Positions 28,556 through 41,357 of a DNA stretch of 64,000 nt are shown here, piece after piece (within the stretch, counting starts at the first letter, position 1; each line of letters starts with the position of its first letter). This DNA is from Albula goreensis (lineage: Eukaryota; Chordata; Actinopteri; Albuliformes; Albulidae), in the NCBI GenBank assembly GCA_022829145.1, contig CM040742.1, positions 19,245,131-19,309,130 of the forward strand, in the 5' to 3' direction. The translations under genes and the position numbers were made by a program. The notes under the pieces were generated by a model, which saw only the letters and a program-made list of their open reading frames with translations, was not told the DNA's origin and did no database searches.

Positions 28556-29150
28556 ATGTATGGGGCAACCTTATTTATATTAATCACATACTGAGAGAGA
28601 AGATGATAAATACATGTATGCACAATATCTATTCTTGTTATATCACTGCAAAATAAAAAGACAGCTGATTGCATTTATTCCCAATATTTACTGATGAACA
28701 CCAATCAAAATCAAAAAGTACAACGCCATATGTGCTATGTGACAGACCTACTGTATCATTTTAAGGCCTGAAATACCTAAATTGAAGTTTTTTTGTGTCA
28801 GCACTTTCTGCACAGCTATAACAACTATTGTTTGTATGAAGGCTTCCTCCAGGACCTTAATTTTTCAAATAATTTATTCCCTACTGAAGGTCAAAAATAT
28901 TTATATTTAATCTTATTTAATGACAGTGTTTTATAAAGAAGGTAGACAACTATGAAACTGTTATTTATATTCATTGGTCTCATACACAATTTTTTACTAA
29001 GAAGGCACATTATTAGTATTTGTTGTAGCCCCTAATCCATACAGTGTAACAGTGATTAATCCTCTTTCAATCCACAGCCCCAAAACAATCCCAGACGATG
29101 TCTGATATTCCCATTGTCACATGCAAAAATGACTGTCACCTTAACTGTCG

Positions 29151-29179
29151 CACACCCCCCCCCCCCACACACACACACA

Positions 29180-29269
<90 letters not shown>
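29151..29269. repeat. C run plus (CA)n microsatellite
   Basis: A run of about twelve C is followed by an almost pure CA tract of about 100 bp with one CCC interruption near 29181. Confidence 0.97.
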
Positions 29270-29271
<2 letters not shown>

Positions 29272-29366
29272 CTTGTTTGGGTTGTCGTTTGTTTGTCAGC
29301 CTGCATGTTCCCTAATCATTGCATTCAAGTTTTTGGGGCAGGATCTTGTATTGTATTATGCTCCAT

Positions 29367-29410
29367 TGTGTGTGTGTGTGTGTGTGTGTGGTGGGTGGGG
29401 GGTGGGCGGT
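29367..29410. repeat. (TG)n followed by G-rich tract
   Basis: Twelve TG units run into a GTGGGTGGGGGGTGGGCGG-type stretch. The G-rich part has several G tracts of three or more and could form a quadruplex on the plus strand. Confidence 0.9.
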
Positions 29411-31348
29411 TGTGGGGACTCTGTATTAATTAACATTAACGTGTCCACATCCCTGATTATGACTCATTAGTGCATTGATGGATACTTGCTGTAGCATGGA
29501 TTTTAACCTCGGCAGGGCAAACCAAAGCATCCATTACATGCGGGAGAAGGCGACTAAAGCACTTTAAAAATAAAACATGTCACATATTATGTGTCACGTA
29601 CAGTAAGTAGGGAGGTGGTTTGCAGTGGCATAGCAACAGAGGCATCAGAGCGTTTAATTTGAAAAAAAAAAAAACTCTATGGTTAAAATCTGGGCAGAAT
29701 AAAAAAAAGTAAATAACCCAGCGTGATACTGTGCGCTAACCAGATTATCATAATACATAATGTTCTGCTGGACCGAAGCGTACCGGCATAATGAGTGATA
29801 GCTGCTTTGGTGGAAGACTCGTTTTTAAGTTGTTGTTGAAGACTTATGTGGAAATGTGTCCCTGTCGTTATAATGATTAAAAAAGCTTACAATAGCTCTG
29901 ATTGCTGCAAGGGACACAACAATTGGAAATACCAACCTTTATGTTACAAAGTAATCATGCTGAGATTAAAACATATTTTGCAGCTGTCTGAACCAGGACA
30001 GGAACAATAAGGCAACAGTCATGCATTATTATATGTACACAGATTAAAAAGAGGTAATTTGTGTACTTCATAAAACAGCAAACAAACATTTGCAAAGAGA
30101 AACTAATAATATAACATTTGGAAGCAATTTAAAATATATACAGCTTTCAAGGTATTTGTTATTTTCTATACACGAATACAACCCATATCAGCTGCAACAA
30201 AAAACAACACATTGCAAATACCCCATGTCAAAGTCAATAAGGTCAAGGCATGAAGGACACATGATGAAAAAAATAAGGGGGTTGGTGTGCCCCATTTTAC
30301 TATTGTACTGCTGTAAGGTACCCTTCTGTATGATGTTTGCTCTGATTCATCCCCTCAAATCTGTCCCGAGTCTGGAAAGAAAGTACTTCAGAAAAATTTT
30401 CAAATGACTGCCTCAACCATCAACAGTCATTTCGAAAAACCCTACAAACCCCTCCCATGACCACAGCTGGCCCCGCAAGCTAATATCTTCTCCCTGGCTT
30501 GCAAGATCTTCATTCTCGTTGCCATATCTCTCAGATGCCAGTAAGACATGACTGGGGTCACATATCCAGGCTGAAGTTTTTGAACAATATACAGAAAGGA
30601 GCCTGTTTTTCCTGTTCATCCTGGATCACTGCTTGCAGGGCTTCATGCAATTCTCCTCACATGGACTCTGCTCCTCTTTGTCAACTTCAACTCGCTGTTC
30701 CTTCATTCAACATACATTGGCAGGGCATGGTTTGTTTTTTTCCCCAAATTTATATAAATTATTCAATCTTGATTTTGGTTAGGGCCACTTATCCTGGATT
30801 TTGTTTTTTAAGTGATTGTCCTGGAATTGAATCCTGCTCAGGAATGTTTTCATAATGTCCTGGATTTTGATTAATTTTAATTTATTTTTCATGTGAAACA
30901 AGTGGTGAACTGGGGGAGAGAGGGGGACAGAAGGAGAAGAACTTCCCCTTCCCTTTTTTTATCATTGAATACAAATGTTCCCTGATCAAGAGGAAATTTC
31001 GAACAGGGCCTAACTAAGGCCCAAGACAGTGACCACAGAGGTTAATTGGCACCAACATCAGGGTTACTTTTGGCAAAGTGCCTCTCTCAGCCATTTAATT
31101 CTTTAGTTAAGAAATATAACAGAAATCAATCAGTTGAAAATGAAAAATTTTATTGAGGTGTCTTTCTCTAATCTTTCCACCCTAACCACTGAGTCAGTCT
31201 GTGCACACCACTGTGTGAAATCATACCTAACAATGCAACCACCAAGATGGTGTTTCTTATACAAGATGGACGCGGAAAACCTATTCTGAGGTCAAACTTA
31301 CAGATATAATCTAAAACAGTGTGAGGAGAACTGAAAATAAGGAACTGT

Positions 31349-31575
31349 GAGGGGTGTGTTTGTGGAATGATGTTTAAGAAACTCAGCTTGTGAGGGAAAA
31401 AAGGTTTCCAGTTCAGCTCTTAGGTGGGGCACAGTTGTTGTTCCCTTGAACAACGTACTTAGCCTGAATTGCTTCAGTAAATACCAAGCTATTCAATCAG
31501 AAGCCATTTTAACTGTAACATATTGCTGTTTGCCCTGGATTGCGACATCTGCTAAGACAATAAATTACAATAAGA
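31349..31575 (+). mobile_element. tRNA-derived SINE, nearly full length (family B)
   Basis: The head resembles a tRNA: an A-box-like stretch around 31361-31385 and a B-box-like CCAGTTCAGCTCT near 31408-31420. Then come GGTGGGGCAC, a CCCTTGAACAACGTACTTAGCCTG segment (31443-31466), TTGCTTCAGTAAATACC, and a 3' core CCCTGGATTGCGACATCTGC (31532-31551) just before an AT-rich tail. This order is that of the abundant fish SINEs whose tail reads roughly CTCTGGATAAGAGCGTCTGC. Several substitutions point to a moderately old copy. Such elements depend on a partner LINE for movement. Confidence 0.8.
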
Positions 31576-32711
31576 GGAATATGTGCTCAGTGCAGAGCTG
31601 AAAGCCTCAGTCTCACTGGTGGATGTCACGCTGGTACACCATAGATCTTGTATAAATGTGAATGCAATGCATTTGTGAAAGTAGGCCTTAAATTATACTG
31701 AGAGGACATGCATTCCTAATGGTCTTATTCATAACCTTGCACCAGCAAATACCCATGTAAACACACACAGAGACCCACAGATAATGAGCTGGGGTCAATG
31801 AATGGGGGCTAGATGGAGGTCCTAGGTTTCTAAAGTAAGACACAACAACTGTGTATAAAAGTCCCTGTCATTGGGGGGGGGAGGGGGTCAGTGCTTTGCC
31901 ATCGGGATGCCCACAGAGGGAACAAAGTCAATTCTGTCCTCGGTGTGTTGTTTGAGTTTGTGTTTGCATGAAGGCACAGACGGTATTTAGATTTGATGGC
32001 TGTGCTGCTTAACAGCCTAAGATATGCACACTGTGTGTTTCCCTTCTGCATCCATTACCACTGTCAAAGCAAAAGGGAACAAAGATGTATGGCTTTGTAT
32101 TAGATTCATTTCTGGTTGGCATGTTGAGTTTCTGTTGACACATTGGGGGGCGAGGGGGTGGGTAGTGGTGGATAGGAAGGACACTTTGTTAAGCTGGACT
32201 GCTAGACAAATATATATATCGTCAGGCTTTAGAGCTAAAAGGGAAAAAGAGAAACCAAAAACAAATTACCTCAACAGTTAGCTACTCTACTGAGATGCAG
32301 TGAAAATGCAGGTGTAGCTGTGTAACGCATACCAATTTGCGCTGAAGGGCTTCTCATTGACACCTATCAGAAGACGTTAGAGCTGAGGGATGGAGATGGG
32401 CCGAGTCGAGAATAGCAAAGCGCAGCAAGCCTCACGCAACGGCGCCATCGAGAGGATGACATGTCTGCAGTGGTCGCCGTCATGTCACATCAGATCGTGG
32501 TGCGGAGGCAACGTTTGCCAGCTGAGGTGTATCATCTCGCAATCAGCGAATGTGCAGCTCACCACGGACTCTTCTGAGCTGGCTGTGCTTTTCACAAACC
32601 CCCCCCCGCCCAACACCTTCACCCTGTGTTAGCCAGACAGAATATTGTGCTCCAGTTACATATAGATATCATCACCTGGAATTATGAAACATGAATGATT
32701 TATCACTTTCT

Positions 32712-32716
<5 letters not shown>

Positions 32717-32752
<36 letters not shown>
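32717..32752. repeat. (CT)n microsatellite in CT-rich tract
   Basis: About eighteen CT units at the centre of a CT-rich tract that spans roughly 32700-32870, interrupted by short non-CT bases. Confidence 0.95.
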
Positions 32753-32755
<3 letters not shown>

Positions 32756-33081
32756 CTTTCAATCTCTCTCTTTATTTCACTCTCACTCTTTCCCCATCTC
32801 TGTATCTCTAGCTCTCTTCTCTTTCTCCTCATCTCCCCACTCTCTACAGCACCCACTGACAGCGCTGAATATATTTTCTCTCCTTGCATCTGGCCAGGAT
32901 TTGAGTGACAGCTCCTGACTTCTGCTGGATCACATGTTGGTCATAAACCTGCTTATTTTTATCACACTTGTGACAAGAACACTGTGAGCGACTTGTCAGA
33001 GACCTGACCCACAGAACCAAACAGGTTTAGGTTCATTAATTATGTTTTGGTATGTTGATAATAATGATGTCATTTTTAAAG

Positions 33082-33100
33082 ATTATTATTATTAGTAGTA

Positions 33101-33151
<51 letters not shown>
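33082..33151. repeat. (TAA/TAG)n trinucleotide microsatellite
   Basis: ATT units change to AGT units and then to a pure run of about sixteen TAA/AAT units, about 70 bp in all. Confidence 0.95.
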
Positions 33152-36100
33152 GCTTATCACAAAGCAAAGCTAATTTCTCAAACAAATAGATATGTTTTGT
33201 AACAGAAAATCAAAAGAATAAAGTATGTTTACCGATGCCTGTTGCTTCATTTTTCCCAAGGATATTTCCCTATGCTTGTTTGTTAGCTGAAATCTGGTCC
33301 GGTAGGGCATTGACTCAAATGCAACTTTCATGCCCCTGTCTTTCATGTTTGTGTACTGTGACACTCTGAGCACCATGTACATCTATTCATTCATGGACTC
33401 ACACAGGAGCTCTGTGTTACACCACTGTGTTTCTGAACACAATACATTACATGTTACTCAAAGACAAAACAGCAAAATGATATGCTCATGTCCCCCAGAG
33501 CCAAACTGCAGAAGTTCAGTCTGTGCGAAGCACACACCACACCCTTCTCCCTTCTATCATTCCCCCTTCTGTAAGGTGAAAATAAAATAAAAACACTTCA
33601 GTGCAGCACAACTATTGAAATGTAGTAGAGCTTTAGCTCCACTTATTGGAAGTAATGGGAGGATCTAATGCACAGGGTGGAATTTTCTAGAGATGTATTA
33701 CCCTTTATGTATAATTCAGCTTAGTCATCATATCAAGTGAGCTATGGCTCGCTCTAATGTAGATACAGCAAATGAAGATGAGTATCATTACTATGAGAAG
33801 GATGGGCAGTGGAAAGACAATCCTCTGTCTTCAAAATTGAGGGTAGCTTTTTAAAAACTAAATACATTCATGTGTCAGTGTTGCAAGTGATTTCCGTATG
33901 CATTTTTTTTACACTGCAGCCATTTAAGGACAGACTTCATCCCCCAAAAGTAGATTATACCCAAGGTAATGATTCTTACCATCCTAAACAACCCTGCAGG
34001 AAAATGTGTGCATGAAAAATATAAAGGTGCTTTAGCATTGTGTTACTGTCATAGGAATATTACTGCATTAACGGGAAAATCTCAAGTTTCCTGCTTTACA
34101 ATAGAACTCAGATCACTTTTCTTTCCTTATGGAGAAGCACTGCAATTTACTGAAATAAGACATCATTCAGCAAACACCTTTGTAATGTACATTCACTACA
34201 ACCTGTGTCTACTGCAGTATGGAACATAGTTTAGTGGATGTTTCAAACATTTGTTTGGATAGAGTCTGTCAAGGACTCCAGAACACAGCATCGAATGTGT
34301 ATTGTACTGTTGAGCACCTTTTTTTCACTGTCTTATTTTCAATTCTATTTCCAAAAAAATCTGTTTCAGGGCTTATCTAAATTTAGTTTCCTTACAGTAA
34401 ATTGGTGCTGCTACTGTAAGACATCTTCCCATCTGCAGGTATGAAAAATAAATCGCAAGACCATTTTCACTATGAAGCAATTTGCTCAGATCGATTAGGT
34501 GGAAAAAACCCTTATTCAAGCAGGCTGCAGCTTAAAACAATCATATTTAATTCTATAACTTTGATCTGCCAATTTGATTAGCATTAGCTCAGCAGAGAGA
34601 CTCATCATAGTTATGATTCTAGTGATGATCTATGCTTCTTATTTGACTCACGTACAGCACTTTCACGTGTATCATCAGTTTATGGATGCTCCTCCTTTTG
34701 CACTCAAAATTTGAACACTGCTACTAATGTGAGAACTGAGCCAATGGAAAGCCTTACATTTCTAGGCCCCTTTGGGTGGAATGGCAAATTCATTCTGAAG
34801 CAGGCAGATTTTCAGCAGGAAAAGGTCTTACATGGTTTCTTTGCTTTTTTGGTAGTATATAGAACCATTAACAAACCATTTCATACTATAGAACCACAAA
34901 ATACATATATTGAATTATCACATCCATTCCCCAGAGAGCAGAGTTCTCATTTTCTCTGGCATGCTGTCTTGAAGTTAAGATGCTTTCATTTGCTGCCACT
35001 GTGAAGTGAAAAAGTATGGTTGGGAGAATAACACTGAAGGAAAAAACTCTTTCTTCAGGAGCCAAACATAGTAAGACCCAAGAAAGTAGACCTTCTGGGG
35101 TTATATGAGTTTGCGTAGAGAATACATAAAGATGGCCCGGACTAAAGGCACGCTCAGACATGAAGGTGAATTCAAACACCAAACATAGAACATAGAGCTT
35201 TTTATTACCCAAATCCCTGCCCTAAAATTAACCAATGTCAAATGCGTGCTTCTATTCTGTAAGTTCTCTTATGAATAAACCTTAGGTACTCAGGTAACAG
35301 GACCCTGACCTGGGATAGTAAAACTACAAACCCACAAAATCATACATCTGTAGGGATAATATCACAGACCCATTTGCTTAAAGTGTTTTCTGTTATAGAA
35401 ATAATGGCACATCTTGTATATGACAGACTTGAGAGATTAATAAGGCAAATGGTGCTCTTTTCACCTAAGCAATTTTCAATGTGCTCTCAGTGATTTAATG
35501 GACTTTGCACAGTGGTACATTCAAACTAAAAATGTCATCAGCAGGTAATTTTGATAAACAGCCTGAATACCTGAACTGGGTGAAAGATAAGAAGGCAGAG
35601 ATCACTTGATGGCGAAAAGATGGCTTCAACTCTTTTCCCCCCTCTTCAATCTGCTGATGTTCAAAACGCATGCAAATGGGCAGCACAGAGCCCCACGCTG
35701 CATAAACCAGCCAAAACAGGCAAGCTGAAATGGAAAATCTGCTGAAGTATGCATCAGCTTGTGCAGGAAGACAGGCTTTTTGTTCTCCCACAGCACAGAG
35801 TCTCAGGAGGACACAACCGTGTCAGCATGGGTCGAGGGGTACTGGAACCACCACCATTTGTGCTGCTTAAGGAAGTCAGGATGAATATGATCCAGAAGGA
35901 GTTAGATCAAAATGGGACTGGATATTATCTCTGTTTACAGCTTCAGAACTTTCCGTAATAAAACAGCAAAGTGCTGGCTTATTTTGAAGATGTAATGCCA
36001 GAATTATCAAAAGCAATAACTCAGATTTTAGTGAACGGCTATACTTAAGCTGGACTTGAAATAAAGTTTTAAAACTTCACTCTTCAAAACCACAACATTC

Positions 36101-38016
36101 AGCAATCACTAAAATGTTTTAATCACCAAACTCTTGAACTAAATCCATGCATTTGGTTTGGAATAAAGGAAGATATTTTCTAAGTCCAACTTGCATATTG
36201 CTGTCCTGTGCTTTTTTGGCATCCATTCCAACCAAATAAAAGCTCTTAGAGCACTTTAAATAAAATAAAACATTAGATCAGAGTCTTGATTCAAAATAAT
36301 GCAGTTAGACTGATGCATGTGGCTGTCTGAAGGACAGCATCATGGTTTTTTTTTTGGTTTTTAATCTGGTTGATTAGGGAGAAGAATCCATATAAGTAAA
36401 GGTGTCTGGGAATCAGGTGCCCATTGCCCAGTCTTGCAGTGAGTCTCACTCATTTCACTGAATCCATTTCAGTGGCCTGTTCTGTAATTTTAATCCATTT
36501 TAAACTTGCAGTGTCAAATGAATAGGTAACTTATCTGGTCAGCATCAGCATTTTTTCAACTTGATGAACACTACGAATCAGCATCTGATTCAGTCATCTG
36601 ATTCTCATGTCCACTTGCTGCTCACTGGAAATTTCTTTTGGAAATAAATAAAAATGTGGGAGGCGAAAGATTTCTCTCAGTGGGGATATTCTCAGAACAG
36701 TAACACCAAGAGTAGTTTGCTAAACTGGATTAATTACATTGTGAATTGATTGCTTTTTCTTAAGGACAATAGTTCTATTAGGTTGAATCAAAATAGTCAA
36801 TTCCCTTGAGTCGTGTCTTAAAATTTGTTGAACTAATTCGATCGCTAATTATTCCTAAATGGCTCACTACCACTTTAAGCATCAGGCTGATTGTCTTCCC
36901 TCTTGGTGAGCTCCCTGAACAGCACTGTTGTATTCTAGAAGGACCTAATTCTCACTCAAATGTCACAGCCAGATTTGTTTGTGCTTTGGTGTGAAATCGC
37001 TTTAAAAAAAGGAGAATGTGTGAGAGGAAGAAAGGTGTGAAGAAGGAGAAAAAAACAACCCATTTCCACGCGCCATTGTCTTCCCTCACCAGCTAATTGA
37101 CTCTCCGTTAAATTGACATTCCATTGGACACTAGCCCCTGTGGGATGCCCTTTATGGTGGAATCGGATGTGACTGGGAAAAAATGTTACCTGTCAGCCGC
37201 TGGGAGCCAGCAGAGTCTCGAAAGGGACAGAGCTGCGAGGGCTGTGACGGCCATTTGATGCCCGCTGCTCCAAACGCTACATGGGTGCCAAACTCCAGGT
37301 TAACTCCTTCCTTCCCATCTGTCTCCTGGCTTTGCCAGGTACTAACATCTTCTAACATCTGCAGGGTAGGGCTTGGTTTCTTTTGTAGGGTTCTGCAAGT
37401 GAGGGAGTCTGGTGGAGGTGCAGAACAACGCATAAGGCTTGAGGATGCCCCCAAAAGAAAAAAAAACATGTATGTTTTGGGGTAATTATATTGGTACTAA
37501 TGTAAGTTTTTCTGTATGTCGCTGTGGATCACAATACCACCCTCCAGCACCAGGCTTGTTTTAGTATTTTACCAGCATCTAATAAAGTGATCATCACCCA
37601 GGGTCCTGAGGAGGTGCAGTGAGTCCTGGATTTTGTTCTTATTCGAAATTAAAGACATCAATAATCTCCTGATGAAAGTGAATCAGTTCATCAGTCTTTG
37701 TGGGGTTTTTCTTACAGTGAAATCGAAAGGCTCTCCAGGAGCACAGCTGAGGATAACCAGTCTTACATTCACAGGGTCAGATGCTGCATGTCCAAGCAAA
37801 GATCATCCCTGTGAGTGTTATCCAAACACAACTCTAAAAAAAACATAGTTCTGCACTTTGCTGGAATAAGGCTTGTTTTGCTGTTTGGCTGTGATGCCTG
37901 CTGCTCGGTACACTCTGTGCTAAAATTAATCAGGACAAAACAAAAGGAAGGAAGCCACTGCATGGGTGCGGGCTGTTAAATTTAGAAAGGGTACGCCATG
38001 CTACTTGTTCTCGGAT

Positions 38017-38032
38017 GGGGGGGGGGGGGGGG
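38017..38032. repeat. Poly-G run, 16 bases
   Basis: Sixteen consecutive G. It can form a quadruplex and is prone to sequencing length error. Confidence 0.9.
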
Positions 38033-41019
38033 TAATTGATCATTATGTTGATTGATTCAGTAAGTGCTGATGAATGAGCTCCTTGTCATTTTTGGTCGGT
38101 GTTCTCAAAACAGCTACCTGCTAATTATCCTTTACATTTTTTTCGGGACATTCAAATTTAACTAAATTAGGATTTGGTTTATTTGCCTGGCAGAGTCCAG
38201 TTTCTGGGTGATTCTTATATCAAACATTTTTGCATACTGTTCTTTTATCCAGCTAATAAATATATATGCAGCCATTTCAGTTAAGGACATTATTCAATGG
38301 TGCAGTGGTCTATTTGGAGGATTCGAAATTTCCAGCTTTTAGTGAGAAACCCAACTCCTAAACTACAATGGCTATGCTATGAGTGCTGTCCACGGGGAAG
38401 CAAGCTGTCCGGTTCAATCCTTTCCTGGAATAACCTGGAAGTCAAACATGGTTATTATTCTAAAGAGATTGGCTGAGCCAGCCAATCAGCCACAGCTACA
38501 GTTTGATATGAATTTCCAGCACAGAAATTCACAGAAGTACTTTCTTTTTTGGCCACCAAAAAAAAATGTGCCGTAAAATTGGGTTATGACCAAAATGCCC
38601 CAACTGCACATCAAAATATTGAGTATCAGATATACTCTGATGGAGTAAATTTAATCCATTTTGAACTCATGTAAACTCTGTTACAGTTCAGGTAAGTCTG
38701 ATATTTGACTGTGCGAAATTTCCACTACAGCCTCATTGTTTGCTTTATTTGCACTACAGCCTGCATTATTTGCTATTACCCATCAATGTTAATGCCACCT
38801 CTAGTCTTTTGGCATACCAAATAAAACAAAACTCTCTTACAGGTTATTTTACCCCCTTAACACAGACTCTTCCACTCATACCAACATACACTACTCCAGT
38901 CTTTAGATCATAGATATATCAAGGTTAGAGATTTTTGTCCCTAAGACCTCTCACAAATTCAGGTGACCGAAGCTTATCGCTCTGTCAAAGGAATTCACAT
39001 TTGAACCTGTACAGGAAGCAACATGATAGCAAAAAGAGATAGATTTCAGCAGGACCCCAGCATTGTTTGTTTTTTTTTTTTACTGTGCTCACACTTTCTT
39101 CCAATGATTTGTGCTCTGTGTTCCATACCATTAAAGCACAAAGACAGAGCACTGTGCACTGGAGCTGTTGGCTGCCCATACAAACACCATATAACAGCAA
39201 GTGGAAAGCTGGCAGCAGCTTCAGTCTTTAGCTTTAAGGGACAGAATATATGACCACAGTTCAATAGCAGCCTTTATCATTTCACATGTTGTTATCTCTC
39301 TCAAAAAATTGGTACATTTCTTCCCAAGAAACCCAAAAAACCTTGCTGTTTGCTGTTATCATTTGACATCTTACTTAAAGGCTACTGCAGTTCACTCTTT
39401 GTTCAAGGGATAACACGTTCAAGGGATTCCACTTTGATGCAGAAGGCTGTCTTTGCACTGTCAGGTTATGATTTTATATGGACGTCCTGTTAACATGTTT
39501 TGTGGTATCTGTATTTCTTTCAGTTGTGCAGTAAAATTGAAATCTTAAACTGAATTATACAAAACTTGACTATATATAGTTCAGAAAAAAATCTTTTTTC
39601 CATACCTCAAAAATGTCTCAAAACTGTATTTGCAATACTGGTAGTAGTGTGGTAGTAGTAGCCTTGTAGTAATAATACTGTTGGTGCATGATTTGTGGTA
39701 ATATGAAAACATTGTGCTTTGTTTAAAAAAAGAATAAGAATCTTGCTCTCTCAAAAACAACAGTATTGTAAACTGTAACTGTTTGGTCCATTCAGAAGAT
39801 TTACATTTTGCATTCAGACTTAACCTTAGTAAATCAATAAGGTTTCAAATAAAAGTTTCAATTCTTACATTTAAATGGAGGTTACATTTGACAGTATATG
39901 CAACATAATTCTCAATATTAAATCACTTGTGATACAGTGCACTTAATTGTAATGGGCTACATCTTATTCCTTATTGGATTCACATAAACTCTTAAAGTTA
40001 ATTTAACAGTGCAATGCATATTTTGTCTGGCTGTCCTATTAAATATGTCATAGACAAGGCAAGGAATATTCAGGGGTGTTTCCTGATGCAGAGAGGGACT
40101 CTTTTCTCCCTGGTCTTCAGAGATATGAACAGTTGGGTAGTGGTGGAGGGGGGGTGGTTCTGTGGAGAAAATTAGGACACCTACCCACGGTGCGGTGCAC
40201 TATGGAGGTCACATGCAGGTGACACACTTCAAAGTTACTGCAGCAACTGGATCAGTTCCATGCTGCAATATACACAATATGACAATATGACCTACACAAT
40301 GACACAATCTTCAAAAAGATCAGAGAGCCAGAGACAACTCAATGAAAGCAGACACATGGATTACAGAAAGATTGGCAAATGCAGAAATGGGATCTTCAGA
40401 CTCCATCTTTCATAAAAGATATATTTGAAAACACTAATTAAGAAAAATAAAACTTAAAGATATGAATGGACACAAAGTAATTGAGAGCTCAAAATGACAA
40501 AAGGAATTTCATAGCCAATCAGAAAAGCTTGTTTGAGAATTGCTATTGAATGATGTCTTGTTCTGTTGGTCGAGACAAACTGATTCAGTTTTGTGCACTG
40601 TAAAAAAACCATTTACTGTGAAATCTATGAGTCTGGAACTTTGTTTCAAAATGACGTCCTTTACCATGTATCGTATCATAATCGTCAGACGAGTTTCCGG
40701 AAAGCTGTAAAATCTGTAACTAGGCATAAAAGGCTTAATTAAACATACACTTCTTTTTCTCTTTATATTATAAAATATGTTCCTGTTAGCATTACAATGT
40801 GAATGCACTGGTGTAGGTAATCTCTTTTATTGGAGGAGCCTAACTATTCTGTAAAATTTGGTTTATCAAACGGCTGGTTTCATCATCACTCATGCTGCTA
40901 GGTACGGTATGTGGTCCCTGAGCTCTGTCAGAAAAGCCCTTCTGGGGATTACTCCAAGGGAGAGATATAGGGATGGTGCTCAAAGTTACAAAGCATGATA
41001 TTAAATTGCCCGTTTCAGT

Positions 41020-41260
41020 GGTCCCCTCTCAGTGCGAACCAAAGCCAGGTCACAGCGATGATATCGGACCAAACCATGGCCTTCCCCCGGGTTTTTTCTT
41101 TCCTTTTCCCTGCACGGGCAGGCCGAACGTCGGTCCCTCAGGTCCGCCTGCTCCACATAGGCGGGCACGAACCATTGGCCGGAAGTTTCCGGAGCTGCGG
41201 TGGCCAGGTCACAGCGCGATAAGCCCCCTCAGAAGCAGCGCCAGCCAGATCCCATAAGCT
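41020..41260. promoter_or_regulatory. CpG-rich block, possible island or enhancer
   Basis: Roughly seventeen CpG dinucleotides in 240 bp, set in otherwise CpG-poor, AT-rich DNA. Two overlapping frames are open here but neither has a recognisable domain. It could be an unmethylated regulatory island or the edge of an unrecognised exon. Confidence 0.3.
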
Positions 41261-41310
41261 GAGAGTGCCATCTGTTTCTGGACTCATCCAAGAGGAGCAA
41301 ATCTAACTGC

Positions 41311-41357
41311 GGAAAAAAGGGAGAGAGAAGGAGAAAGAGAAAAAAGAGGAGGGGGAG
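41311..41357. repeat. Polypurine tract, 47 bp
   Basis: An unbroken plus-strand run of A and G. After three bases (TAT) a shorter G-rich purine run follows. Such tracts can form triplex (H-DNA). Confidence 0.9.

Larger units (their letters stand above)
28556..31348. other. Non-coding stretch
   Basis: No gene is recognised. It holds the CA and TG microsatellites near 29.2-29.4 kb. On the minus strand near 31180 the sequence GACTCAGTGGTTAGGGTGG closely resembles a tRNA A box and may be the head of a decayed SINE, but the rest is not recognisable. Confidence 0.45.
31576..38284. other. Non-coding stretch with microsatellites and CpG-rich block
   Basis: No gene is supported. It contains a G-rich run (31874-31888), a CpG-rich block at about 32385-32600 with roughly fifteen CpGs, CT and TAA microsatellites, a possible regulatory block at about 37020-37300 (ATTA motifs next to GC-richer sequence) and a G16 run at 38017-38032. 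Open frames over the CpG block show no protein motif. Confidence 0.45.

Noticed and set aside
29098-29470. Overlapping Thr-His-rich frames of over 100 codons
   Set aside because: They are translations of the CA microsatellite and adjoining low-complexity sequence.
38285-38440. A GGTTCAATCC B-box-like site suggesting a SINE or tRNA
   Set aside because: No clover-leaf or convincing A box at proper spacing and no second copy in the window.
40590-40640. CACTGTAAAAAAACC followed by TTTACTGTGAAA resembling a fish ACTGTAAAA-type MITE
   Set aside because: Only a short fragment with no second end or target duplication.
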